DNA of 64,000 bases from M30B19 sp041741535 (lineage in GTDB: Bacteria > Planctomycetota > Planctomycetia > Pirellulales > Pirellulaceae), in contig JBGSJV010000066.1 of assembly GCA_041741535.1 (NCBI GenBank), forward strand, positions 1-64,000, in the 5' to 3' direction. The position numbers and the translations under genes are program-made. The notes below the pieces were generated by a model. It was not told the DNA's origin, did no database searches, and saw only the letters and a list, made by a program, of their open reading frames with translations. Below are positions 56,033-64,000 of the stretch, piece after piece; the first letter of the stretch is position 1; every line of letters begins with the position of its first letter.

Positions 56033-56164
56033 GTCGTGGCTCGCTCCGCGGTCTATTGTTCGATAGTCGTGGCTCGCACGGCGATCCATTGTCCGATAGT
56101 CGTGGTTCGCTCCGCGATCCATCGTTCGATAGTCGTGGCTCGCTCCGCGATCCATCGTTGGTTC
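56033..56164. repeat. Four tandem 33-bp units
   Basis: GTCGTGG begins units at 56033, 56066, 56099 and 56132, each exactly 33 bp, of the form GTCGTGGCTCGCTCCGCG plus ATCCATTGTTCGATA. The period is a multiple of three, so an 11-residue repeat appears in any frame, but no coding gene covers it convincingly. The core TTCGCTCCGCGA also occurs at 46934-46952. Confidence 0.85.
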
Positions 56165-56393
56165 GTCGAGCGCTCCGCGACAATGATCGGTCACTCGACT
56201 CTTTGAATCGATCTTCACAGGAGGGAGATCGGTGCTTCGTGGGGGTCGACTCTCCAGGTCGACAGACCGGTTCGGGCAATTGTGCCACTGGCCCCTTGGA
56301 AACATGGATACAAGTCGGTATTGCATGAGACGATTTTGGTTCGTAATGTCGACCCTTACCCAATTCCCCTCACCTTGGTCCGTCAATCGTTTC

Positions 56394-58127
56394 ATGAATA
56401 AATTCGGCAAACGTGAGTTACTGGTTTTTGCACTGCTTCTGGGTGCGATCACGCTAGCATTGCCAGATATAGCCGAGGGCCAAATCCGTTTGCGACCAAG
56501 GCCGAATCCCACGCGATCACCCGCTGCGGACTCGTCCAAATCGCCCAAGACATCCGCTCGGGATGTGAAAGGCAGTGTCGCTCAGTTGTTGAATCCACAA
56601 GGGTTGGCCTACTACAACGAACATCCGACGGACTTGTTAGCGCTGATTCGGGAATCGGTGGACCATCAGCGGAAGTTTCCCGATACGGCTCAGAACCGCA
56701 GTCCGTGGGGCGTGATGCACACGACCTTGGCCTGGGGTCCCGAGGGCGAGATCTTGATCGATGATGAACCCTACAATGCGATTCAAGCGTTGTGCGACAA
56801 TCAGCGACTCAAGGGCGTTCGGTTGTTGGCAGTCAAAGGTGGCTTGCCGCAACCGCTGGAGGGACCAGGCTTGCAAGGTCATCCGGGCCAGTTGTTAGCG
56901 ATCTTGGCACAAAATGACGTGCCTCTTGCGCACCCGATTCGAGTTGGGGATCAAGAGTTTACGGTTGGCGACTTGGTCCAATACGAGCAGAAGACGTGCA
57001 AGCCTAGCATGGAGCTAACATTCAAGTTGTTGGGACTGTCGCACTATTTGCCACTGAACGAAACATGGACGGCCGAAGACGGGGGGGCGTGGTCGGTCGA
57101 GCGACTGTTGCGTTTGGAATTGCGACAGCCGATCAACGGGCAGCAGACTTGCGGTGGAACCCATCGTCTGATGGCCATCCACTTGGCTTCGGCGAAGCGG
57201 ATTCGCGAGGGTGGCGAAATAACGGGAGCGTGGTTGGCGGCGGCCAAATACACGGAAGATTATCACGACTACGCATTTAGTCTCATCAATCCGGATGGGT
57301 CGTGCAGCACCGAATGGCTCGAGCGCCGGGCCGCCTTGGATGATCCACAGCGTCGCGTGCAAACAACGGGACACGTGCTGGAGTGGCTCGCGGTATCGTT
57401 GCCGGACGAAAAGCTACGGAATGAAAAAGTAGTGGGGTCGTTTGCGTATCTAGCGGCGTTGTTACGGGTCGATATTGGCGAGACATGGGCGGTGGGGCCT
57501 CGAGCCCATGCGTTGCGGGCGCTGCGGGTCTATCACGACCGTTTGGCATCGCAGCTGCCCGGCCCCCTCGAGTCTAACGGGGACAGACTAGCGGGCGAAA
57601 TCGCGATCCATGTCCGCAGCGACCAATCTCCCAACCAGCTAGCAGAATCCGCATCGGGGACAGACCCCGCGTCGGGGGCAGACCCCGCGTCGGGGGCAGA
57701 CCCCTCATCGGGGACACTCACCACCACCGACCCCACAACGGGGACAGTCACCACCGCGGGGACCACGGGACAGGCACGTACTGGGGGAACAGCGGGGACA
57801 GACAAGTCGGCCGGCGGGAACAAAACCCCGGGGACAAACAAAGACTTAGGGACAGACAAATCGGTGGAATCTGTGCGGACAGCCAATCGACCGGGGACAG
57901 ACGAAGGTGTGGGGACCGGCAAGTCCGCGCCGGAGACGGAAAAAAAAGCGGGGACAGACACGTCCGCGCGGACTGGCAAGTCGAAAGCTTCCGCTAGCGG
58001 ATCGGCTAATTCGGTGTTGGAGTCAAATGGCGAGGAAAAACGCGAACGAGTTGCAAGTCGGCCTACCGACGCAGACACGTCAAGCGGCAGAACCAAGCCT
58101 ACGAATCCGAAGCCCGCAGCCAAGTAG
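56394..58127 (+). CDS. Exported protein of unknown function with low-complexity tail
   Basis: The product has about 577 residues. A signal peptide (LLVFALLLGAITLALPDIAEGQ) starts the protein at the ATG at 56394; upstream Met codons lack one. The middle (about 50-390) is a folded helical domain with segments such as GLAYYNEHPTDLLALIRESVD, WGVMHTTLAWGPEGEILIDD, CGGTHRLMAIHLASAKR and YHDYAFSLINPDGSCSTEW. It resembles planctomycete proteins of unknown role. The last ~170 residues are Gly/Thr/Asp/Ser repeats (TDPASGADPASGADPSSG and KSAPGTDK-like units) encoded by GGGGACAGAC repeats that continue into non-coding DNA. The tail is probably repeat-derived. Confidence 0.75.
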   Translation: MNKFGKRELLVFALLLGAITLALPDIAEGQIRLRPRPNPTRSPAADSSKSPKTSARDVKGSVAQLLNPQGLAYYNEHPTDLLALIRESVDHQRKFPDTAQNRSPWGVMHTTLAWGPEGEILIDDEPYNAIQALCDNQRLKGVRLLAVKGGLPQPLEGPGLQGHPGQLLAILAQNDVPLAHPIRVGDQEFTVGDLVQYEQKTCKPSMELTFKLLGLSHYLPLNETWTAEDGGAWSVERLLRLELRQPINGQQTCGGTHRLMAIHLASAKRIREGGEITGAWLAAAKYTEDYHDYAFSLINPDGSCSTEWLERRAALDDPQRRVQTTGHVLEWLAVSLPDEKLRNEKVVGSFAYLAALLRVDIGETWAVGPRAHALRALRVYHDRLASQLPGPLESNGDRLAGEIAIHVRSDQSPNQLAESASGTDPASGADPASGADPSSGTLTTTDPTTGTVTTAGTTGQARTGGTAGTDKSAGGNKTPGTNKDLGTDKSVESVRTANRPGTDEGVGTGKSAPETEKKAGTDTSARTGKSKASASGSANSVLESNGEEKRERVASRPTDADTSSGRTKPTNPKPAAK

Positions 58128-59075
58128 CCCAAACCTGCCCGCCCAGGTGCCACCCGTTCGAGCAACCCCAGCGGCCCAGCAACCGGGGACAAACAAAAGT
58201 CGACTCGCTAGGAAGGCGGCAACCGGGGGGAGGCGGCAACCGGGGACAAGGCGGCAACCGGGGACACACACAGACACGGCAACCGGAGGCGGGCAACCGG
58301 GAGGCGGGCAACCGGGTACACACACAGACACGGCAACCGGAGGCGGGCAACCGGGAGGTGGGCAACCGGGGACACACATACAGACACGGCAACCGGGGGG
58401 CGGCAACCGGGGACAGGGGGGCGGCAACCGGGGACACACACAAGTCGACTGGCAACCGGGGACACACATAAGTCGACTCGCTAGTAGATTCGTCCCGAAA
58501 TTGGCGGGGAGCATCCGTCAAGTCCAGCGGTGCTGCCAGCGGGGACAGTCACCAGCCAGCGGGGACAGTCACCAGCCACCGGACAGGCAACCGGGGACAC
58601 ACACAGAAACGGCAACCGGGGGACAGGCAACCGGGGACACACACAGAAACGGCAACCGGGGACGACAGGCAACCGGGCGGCAACCGGGGACACACACAGA
58701 AACGGCAACCGGGGACAGACAGGCAACCGGGCGGCAACCGGGGACACACACAGACACGGCAACCGGGGACAGACAGGCAACCGGGGACACACACAAGTCG
58801 ACTCGCTAGTAGATTCGTCCCGAAGGGCAACCGGGGACACACACACGTCGACTCGCCAGGAAGGCGGCAACCGGCGACAGAGGACAGCAACCGGGGGACA
58901 GACGCTAGTCGATTCGTTAGCAAACTTGTCCCTAAGATGGCGGGAGCCTTGGGCAAGTCCAGTGCAGCCATCCGGGACAGTCACCGGGGAGAGTCACCGG
59001 CTATAGGCAGCGGGGGACAGTCACCAGCTACGCGATCTACCACTGGGGACAGTCACCAGCCGACGCTATTTGTCG
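57650..59075. repeat. GGGGACA / CAACCGG repeat expansion
   Basis: GGGGACAGAC and GGGGACAGTCACC dominate 57650-58000; GGCAACCGGGGACACACACAG dominates 58200-58880; and GGGGACAGTCACC returns at 58540-58570 and 58970-59060. A longer string (GACTCGCTAGTAGATTCGTC plus CCGAA) recurs at about 58477 and 58798, with a diverged copy near 58910. Long open frames on both strands here are side effects of the repeats. Apart from the tail of the gene at 56394 no gene is supported. Confidence 0.9.
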
Positions 59076-59173
59076 GATCCGGACCGCCCGCGAGCGGCTC
59101 GGTCGCCGGGTTGTAAATTGGGAAAGTGCTACTTTACAAACGCCCGAAAACCGATATTCTGACAGACCCATAC

Positions 59174-59247
<74 letters not shown>

Positions 59248-59802
59248 TCGCATTGACGACGATTACATATTTCTTAAGTTCAGTCCAAACGGACGTTTCT
59301 TCCGCCTGAATAGCGCCCGACAAATCGATATGATCTGGTACTAAGATCGCTCCGCGCCGCCGATGATCCAAATCGCAAGTATTAGCGGCCAGAAGGGGAA
59401 CTCGTGTCGATCCAGCAGGTTGTTTTGGCGGTCTAGATCGAATTGCAAGTGTTTTTTTTTGCTGAGCGGCTCAGTATCGGCCTCGATTACCTTATCGCTG
59501 CCGAACCAATGGGGGCGATCGTTTTACTATCGAAATCCCGCCAGATAGGGAAAGTGACGGATCGCCATGGCCGCTCGTTTTGCTCTGCGAGGAACGGGCT
59601 GTTTCAATCGGTCTTGAGTCGGCTAATCGGTCGCGCGAACGTGTCGATCGCCACGCAACTTTGGCATTTTGGTCGCGACGCCCAAGTGTCTCATCGAAAA
59701 CGCACCATCTTTCTGAAAAAGAATCGCCGAAACTTGAAATTCTGGAAAGGGTGTGTACGTTTGAAATCGTGAATCCATCCGCGTATTTATTGGGGTAGAC
59801 TT
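59248..59802. other. Gene-free stretch after tRNA-Arg
   Basis: No gene is supported in 555 bp. It holds a run of nine T residues near 59452 and no clear repeat. No direct repeat of the tRNA 3' end was found inside the window that would mark an integrated element. Confidence 0.5.
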
Positions 59803-60591
59803 ATGCCTGGGCTGCAAAGAAACGAGCGAGTTAAACAACCGATTTCCATCCGCAGGAGATCACGCATCTTGATGTGGTTGGGTTGGCTCTGTTGGACCAC
59901 AGCGATTGCCCTAAGCCCAAGTACCAGTCTGGCGGGGTTAATCGTTTTCTACGCCGACATTCCCGCGGCGGCGATGCCGAACTCGACGAATATTTTCTTT
60001 CCCCAGTTCGACCCATCATGGGGCAATTTGCAAAGAGTCTATTCGTATCATTCCAATCGATATCTGGCGTCGGGAAGCTCGACGGCTGTCGGTGGCACAT
60101 TTGTAAACCCGAACTGGAATGCCGGTTGGGCCTTTGGCGGCAACTTTCGTTTCTCATTTGTGGCTCCCGGTATGAGCAACGTCACTCAGCGGTACGAGAC
60201 GCGGGGCGGAGCCTTTTCGAGCCCCAATCCGGTCCATGTTGCTGAAGTATCGATTGGTCCGACGGATCATAACTCGGACACATTATTTATCGATGTAACG
60301 CATCCAAGCTTTGGGACGTTTCTCGGGACGGGACTGTTCTCTACGAGCTTCAGCTCGGCATTCTTGCCCGATGCAGGAGGGAGTGGCCTCGGTGTGGTTT
60401 GGAGTGGCGAGGACATCACAGAAATTTCGACCCAAATCTCATACGCTTCCGTTTCACGGGTATTTATTGCCTACGAATACACAGCGGTGCCGGAACCATC
60501 CGGCCTGTTGTTGCTGGTCGTTTGCATTGGTCTGTTGTACTTGCTGAACAAACGCACCAAGCGGCCTAGCGCCGTCGCTCTCGGTTCTTGA
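59803..60591 (+). CDS. PEP-CTERM sorted exported protein
   Basis: The 262-residue protein has an N-terminal leader with a basic start and a hydrophobic core (MWLGWLCWTTAIALSPSTSLA). A beta-rich middle includes FVAPGMSNVTQRYETRGGAF and FLPDAGGSGLGVVWSGEDI. The C-terminal tag VPEPSGLLLLVVCIGLLYLL is followed by KRTKR. The tag directs exosortase processing. The middle domain is unassigned; it resembles short planctomycete PEP-CTERM proteins that often give no domain hit. Confidence 0.85.
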   Translation: MPGLQRNERVKQPISIRRRSRILMWLGWLCWTTAIALSPSTSLAGLIVFYADIPAAAMPNSTNIFFPQFDPSWGNLQRVYSYHSNRYLASGSSTAVGGTFVNPNWNAGWAFGGNFRFSFVAPGMSNVTQRYETRGGAFSSPNPVHVAEVSIGPTDHNSDTLFIDVTHPSFGTFLGTGLFSTSFSSAFLPDAGGSGLGVVWSGEDITEISTQISYASVSRVFIAYEYTAVPEPSGLLLLVVCIGLLYLLNKRTKRPSAVALGS

Positions 60592-60608
60592 AACTTCGAA
60601 CCGGGCAA

Positions 60609-60752
60609 ATGGGGTTCGAGCGATTGTTGGTATTAATTACGGTTGTGGCTGTGGCAATAGCGGTCCTGTTTTATGTCGCTAATAGAAGGTCTCGAACGAT
60701 CGTGGATCTGACATGGATCATCCGACCCTTGATGTTGGCCGCTGCGGTGTGA
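60609..60752 (+). CDS. Possible 47-residue membrane peptide
   Basis: An ATG frame encodes a Met-Gly-Phe-Glu-Arg start, a single hydrophobic helix (LLVLITVVAVAIAVLFYVA) and a basic patch (NRRSR). No clear ribosome site precedes it. It lies between the PEP-CTERM and helical-repeat genes. It could be a real small gene or chance. Confidence 0.3.
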   Translation: MGFERLLVLITVVAVAIAVLFYVANRRSRTIVDLTWIIRPLMLAAAV

Positions 60753-60993
60753 ACGTCGGATCGTCGTTGGTTATAATTCGAGCGTCGTTTTTTGGTAGTG
60801 ACTGGAATGCTGTCCGATGCGAAGTTGTTCTCGGCAACCTCGGAACAATCGGCCACTCATGGACAGCGTTTGCTCCCCCCACAATGCGATTGCAACGGCT
60901 AGGTATGATAAGTTCAAATCTACATTACTATCTTTCGGAACGAACCGGCAACCTGCCGCGCTTCCGAAGTACGTATATCGACAGAGGATCGTC

Positions 60994-61623
60994 ATGGATG
61001 TTTACGCCAAACTTCCGGCCGAGTTGAAATATTTGATTGCCCCGGCTGAAAAATATGGGAACTACTCCTCTGATATTCAGATCGGCGAGTTTTTGGATCA
61101 AGCAGTGGAATCCGACTTGGCGGAACTTCGTGCAATAGCTGAACGGTATCGTTTAAACCAACACGCTCGGATTCTCGATAAGTTCCTCGATGAATTCCCC
61201 ATTACTGAACACGATCAGTCCTTTCGGTTATACAATCTTCTAGGATTAATTGATGCGGCTGGTTTTGATATTTCCGAACCGAACTGGGATACCGTAGTGT
61301 GTCATATGGAGTCACTACAGCAATTCGGGAGTTTCCGATTGGCCTCAAAACGCATGTGGGCCGCCAGATTTCTCCCTGATTTCGGAGACAGTGCGAAGAA
61401 GGCAATTCCACTTCTTAAGATTGCGTGCTCCGACGAAGATGAACGAGTTCAAGTTTGGGCTCATTATGCACTAATTAGATTAGAGGGAAATCGCGATATC
61501 CATATCGGAGCGATTCGAAAGATCTTTTTCGCACATGACGAACTCGACGACTTAGAAATGTATGACGAGGTCGGCAGCGAGGCGGAAGAAGCACTACAAT
61601 TACTTAGCTCGGCTGGTCTTTAG
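60994..61623 (+). CDS. Helical-repeat (HEAT-like) protein, possible immunity protein
   Basis: The product has 209 residues from the ATG at 60994, with AGAGGA just upstream; the earlier frame lacks sense. It is soluble and helical. AKKAIPLLKIACSDEDERVQVWAHYALIRLE reads like one HEAT repeat, and an acidic helix-rich end (HDELDDLEMYDEVGSEAEEAL) follows. It lies 100 bp before an Rhs C-terminal fragment. HEAT-like immunity proteins occur with polymorphic toxins, but usually downstream of their own toxin, so this may belong to a previous, displaced toxin. Confidence 0.6.
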   Translation: MDVYAKLPAELKYLIAPAEKYGNYSSDIQIGEFLDQAVESDLAELRAIAERYRLNQHARILDKFLDEFPITEHDQSFRLYNLLGLIDAAGFDISEPNWDTVVCHMESLQQFGSFRLASKRMWAARFLPDFGDSAKKAIPLLKIACSDEDERVQVWAHYALIRLEGNRDIHIGAIRKIFFAHDELDDLEMYDEVGSEAEEALQLLSSAGL

Positions 61624-61723
61624 AAGCGAAGTATGATGGTCCTAGCTAGGTTACGCGCAATTGCGCCGGTACCGCCCAAGAAAATAAAACCGCCAGCTGA
61701 TTTGATGGCGCTGGGCGACCATC

Positions 61724-63112
61724 GTGATCACATACGACGACTGGCAATTGCTAAAAACGGTCAAATGGGATGATGCTGGGCGGATGATGAATACCAACAT
61801 ACCCAACGGAGCGACCGCTGGGGTGCCTGGGTTTAGTGAATATGACTATGTCGTTGGCTTGCGAGTTTGGAAGAAGATCACTCGCAGTGGCAGTGTCGTC
61901 GAACACCGGGTCCACATTCATGCCGGTCCGAATCTAATCGCCGAGTACAATGCGGGAGTCGCTGCCAGCACTCCGGTGCAGGAGTACGTGTACGGAGGCG
62001 AGATCGATTCCTTGGCTCTGATCCGTCGCAACGACGCCACCAAATACGGAGTCACTCGGAATCGCCAGTGGAGCATCACCGCCCTGCACGACCTGGCCAA
62101 CGGCAACATCGTCGAGCGTTACGCCTACGAGATGACTGGCAAACGCACCATCTACGCCGCCAACGGCACGACGGTCCGCACCACCTCCTCCTACGGTAAC
62201 CCCTTCGGCTACACCAACCGCTGGCACGACGAAGATTCGGGACTCATGTACTTCCGCGCTCGCCACTACAACCCACTATCCGGCGAATTCCTCAGCAGGG
62301 ATCCGCTGGAGTTCGTGGATGGGATGAGTTTGTACCGGGGGTATTTTGTAATTACCGGCACTGATCCTATTGGACAATGTCGAAGCGCAAGCGATAACTT
62401 AAAATACCAGAAAGTAAAGAATTTAATCAATTGCCCTGATGGTCGGTTGGTATTCACAAATGTCCCGGACGCCAATGGTGGTCCTCCGCCGTTGTATCGT
62501 GATCCGTCTCTTAACCGGTGGTATGCTGGCCCAAATAACCCTGGGGCTAAACACATTCTTTCTTTAAACCATATGTGCTTCAGAGTGGACTGGCAATGTG
62601 ATAACGATGGAAAGGGTGTTTTTAATGGTATTGACTTCGAGTTGTTCATGACGATACCGACTGACATGCCAATTGCCGAGTTTTTAGAGGGAATATACGG
62701 ACACGAGCTGCACCATCTGGTCAAAATGCAATCTTGTATTCAAGAAGCGTTGAAACAGTTGAATGCTGATTTTTGGTGCAATTTTGGGAATCAATGTGTT
62801 GATTGCGAGGAGTTTGGCCAGCGTCTTGAGGTTTTTAAAGAGACACTTTGGACTGCCCTTGGGCCGTGCTTTAGGCATGGAATTCCAGGCTCAGTTGGGT
62901 GGGGCGTTCCCCTGGACCCTAAATGGGGTGGAAAGGATATCGACGTTCCCGCTGATAAGGACATTCCGCCCCGACCATACTGCCCAAGACATGGCGCAGA
63001 TGGGTGGTTTTGTTCGATGGATCAGGTAATGGCCGAAAAGAGAAGTTGGCCGGACTGGGAATTTCCTAGTCCGGGTAGGCCTAACGAACCCCAACCCAGG
63101 CCCGTGCGTTGA
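61724..63112 (+). CDS. Orphan Rhs C-terminal core with HELHH metallopeptidase-like tip
   Basis: The 462-residue frame starts at a GTG inside the YD-repeat region (EYVYGGEIDSLALIRRNDA; NIVERYAYEMTGKRTIYAANG). It has the Rhs core signature YTNRWHDEDSGLMYFRARHY, then GEFLSRDPLEFVDGMSLY and GTDPIG near 190-216. Everything after residue ~217 is the variable tip. The tip contains GHELHHLVKM near 326-335, a zinc-metallopeptidase HExxH motif, and clustered cysteines further on (FWCNFGNQCVDCEEF; PYCPRHG). The N-terminal 1000+ residues of a normal Rhs are missing, so it is an orphan tip or a recombining cassette. A peptidase or nuclease toxin is possible; the motif alone cannot decide. Confidence 0.75.
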   Translation: MITYDDWQLLKTVKWDDAGRMMNTNIPNGATAGVPGFSEYDYVVGLRVWKKITRSGSVVEHRVHIHAGPNLIAEYNAGVAASTPVQEYVYGGEIDSLALIRRNDATKYGVTRNRQWSITALHDLANGNIVERYAYEMTGKRTIYAANGTTVRTTSSYGNPFGYTNRWHDEDSGLMYFRARHYNPLSGEFLSRDPLEFVDGMSLYRGYFVITGTDPIGQCRSASDNLKYQKVKNLINCPDGRLVFTNVPDANGGPPPLYRDPSLNRWYAGPNNPGAKHILSLNHMCFRVDWQCDNDGKGVFNGIDFELFMTIPTDMPIAEFLEGIYGHELHHLVKMQSCIQEALKQLNADFWCNFGNQCVDCEEFGQRLEVFKETLWTALGPCFRHGIPGSVGWGVPLDPKWGGKDIDVPADKDIPPRPYCPRHGADGWFCSMDQVMAEKRSWPDWEFPSPGRPNEPQPRPVR

Positions 63113-63164
63113 CAACCTGGCTAATTGCAACTTCCGTTAACGATTAATCCGCTAGGACGATGCC

Positions 63165-64000
63165 ATGACAACAAAAGGAAACTACGGGCTCATTGTTTTT
63201 TTGATGAGTATTGCTCTCTGCATCGGTTGGCAGAATGAACTGAACCGTATAACTGGCAATGGAGGCAGTCACGCTACCAATTTTCAAGCTAACCCCGCAA
63301 CTAGCGATGATTACTTGTTTCTCGACGGTGGAACAGCACAGGGTTTCTTGTTTAGAACGGGATATTCATTTATTCCTCCGATTCAGTTATCGCCCCACCT
63401 TGGTGGCGACTTCTATAGTAAGTGGAGTACGACTTCATTTGATTCCCAGCCGAATGAAGTAATGTCCGATTGGGTTGGCCTATTTAATGGGCCCGAACAA
63501 CTGCAAAGTGCACTAGAGAATCTGAATCGCTTCAGAAGCGACCAAACATTGTTGATTGTTGGCGGGAAGGAGTTGACAGAAAGGCACCTCCCCGAGATTG
63601 CAAGTGTAGCCACATTGCGAGTCCTAATCGTCGATAGCTCGACACTTTCGGACCGCGTTTTGGAGAAACACTTGGGTTCTCGTAAGGACTTAAGGGTAGT
63701 TCGTAGTCAAAGGTTATGGATTGAACAACTTAGAGAATTCGCAACTCAAGGTGGTACTGTAGTTGCAAAAAGAAAGCAGTGTGTTGATCTACCAGCGCTT
63801 GTCGACGATCTCCACCGACTTCAGATTATTGAAATTAGTCGGCAGGGAACGCACTATTTTGTCAAAGGACGTCCCGTACCATCCGATAAATTGGACATCA
63901 TGCACCGCATTTCAACGGTTCAATATTTGGATCTAAGCGAGAGCGACATATCTGATGAACAACTACCTCGTTTATCCGAATTAAGCGATCTGCGATTTCT
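63165..64000 (+). CDS. Leucine-rich-repeat-like protein, cut by the window end
   Basis: An open frame starts at the ATG at 63165, 52 bp after the Rhs tip, and runs to the window edge without a stop (278 residues seen). One N-terminal hydrophobic helix (YGLIVFLMSIALCIGW) anchors or exports it. The visible end reads as leucine-rich repeats: VQYLDLSESDISDEQLPRL followed by SELSDLRF. An earlier part shows similar but looser LLIVGGKEL and LRVLIVDSSTL units. It follows the Rhs tip where an immunity gene would be expected, but LRR membrane proteins also occur alone in planctomycetes. Confidence 0.7.
   Translation, partial: MTTKGNYGLIVFLMSIALCIGWQNELNRITGNGGSHATNFQANPATSDDYLFLDGGTAQGFLFRTGYSFIPPIQLSPHLGGDFYSKWSTTSFDSQPNEVMSDWVGLFNGPEQLQSALENLNRFRSDQTLLIVGGKELTERHLPEIASVATLRVLIVDSSTLSDRVLEKHLGSRKDLRVVRSQRLWIEQLREFATQGGTVVAKRKQCVDLPALVDDLHRLQIIEISRQGTHYFVKGRPVPSDKLDIMHRISTVQYLDLSESDISDEQLPRLSELSDLRF

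Noticed and set aside
57907..58984. Long open frames on both strands (up to 300 codons)
   Set aside because: They come from the GGGGACA/CAACCGG repeats; composition is extreme and no start signal or domain exists.

Overview
The window looks like a chromosomal piece of a planctomycete, probably of the Pirellulales or a close relative. The evidence is two pairs of cytochrome-c-like/DUF1549-DUF1553 genes with DUF1501 partners, a Ser/Thr kinase with TPRs coupled to a small ECF-type sigma factor, two PEP-CTERM proteins, a BlaI/M56 pair fused to carboxypeptidase-regulatory-like domains, and many intergenic repeats. No sequence search was run; family calls rest on motifs read by eye.

Left edge, 1-8.8 kb, visibly more AT-rich than the middle: an accessory, defence-like island. 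On the minus strand are a four-helix membrane protein, a caspase-like protease 11 bp after it, and a protein joining an HsdR_N-type PD-(D/E)XK nuclease domain to a P-loop NTPase. On the plus strand are two adjacent PIN-like genes (three PIN-like modules, the last apparently inactive). They lie between a truncated and a full copy of one unknown gene.

8.8-18.7 kb: kinase plus sigma factor; a subtilisin-like gene broken by one in-frame stop; a degraded nuclease-like gene; a GxxExxY gene bracketed by copies of a dispersed repeat; and two oxidoreductases. 19.2-27.9 kb: a PEP-CTERM autotransporter-like protein, a stress/electrophile group (OsmC, pirin, DoxX, Old Yellow Enzyme, MarR) and modABC for molybdate uptake.

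28-38.3 kb: two cytochrome-like/DUF1501 gene pairs, each large protein carrying a differently placed concanavalin-like domain, then two small membrane proteins. 38.3-48.8 kb: repeat arrays, a DUF488-DUF488-Dual-OB-like operon facing recQ, a PQQ-propeller/EF-hand protein, a winged-helix/CPBP protease pair and two abnormal tRNA-like sequences. 48.8-59.2 kb: an SPFH-like protein with repeated leader motifs, a BlaI/M56/carboxypeptidase-like signalling operon with a palindromic operator, and an unknown exported protein whose tail runs into about 1.4 kb of GGGGACA/CAACCGG repeats, ending at a good tRNA-Arg gene.

Right edge, 59.2-64 kb, again AT-richer: a second PEP-CTERM protein, a helical-repeat protein, an orphan Rhs C-terminal piece with a HELHH metallopeptidase-like motif, and a leucine-rich-repeat-like gene cut by the window end. 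The best candidates for an undescribed system are the caspase/membrane protein/nuclease-NTPase set, the PIN-PIN cassette and the Rhs-HELHH tip.
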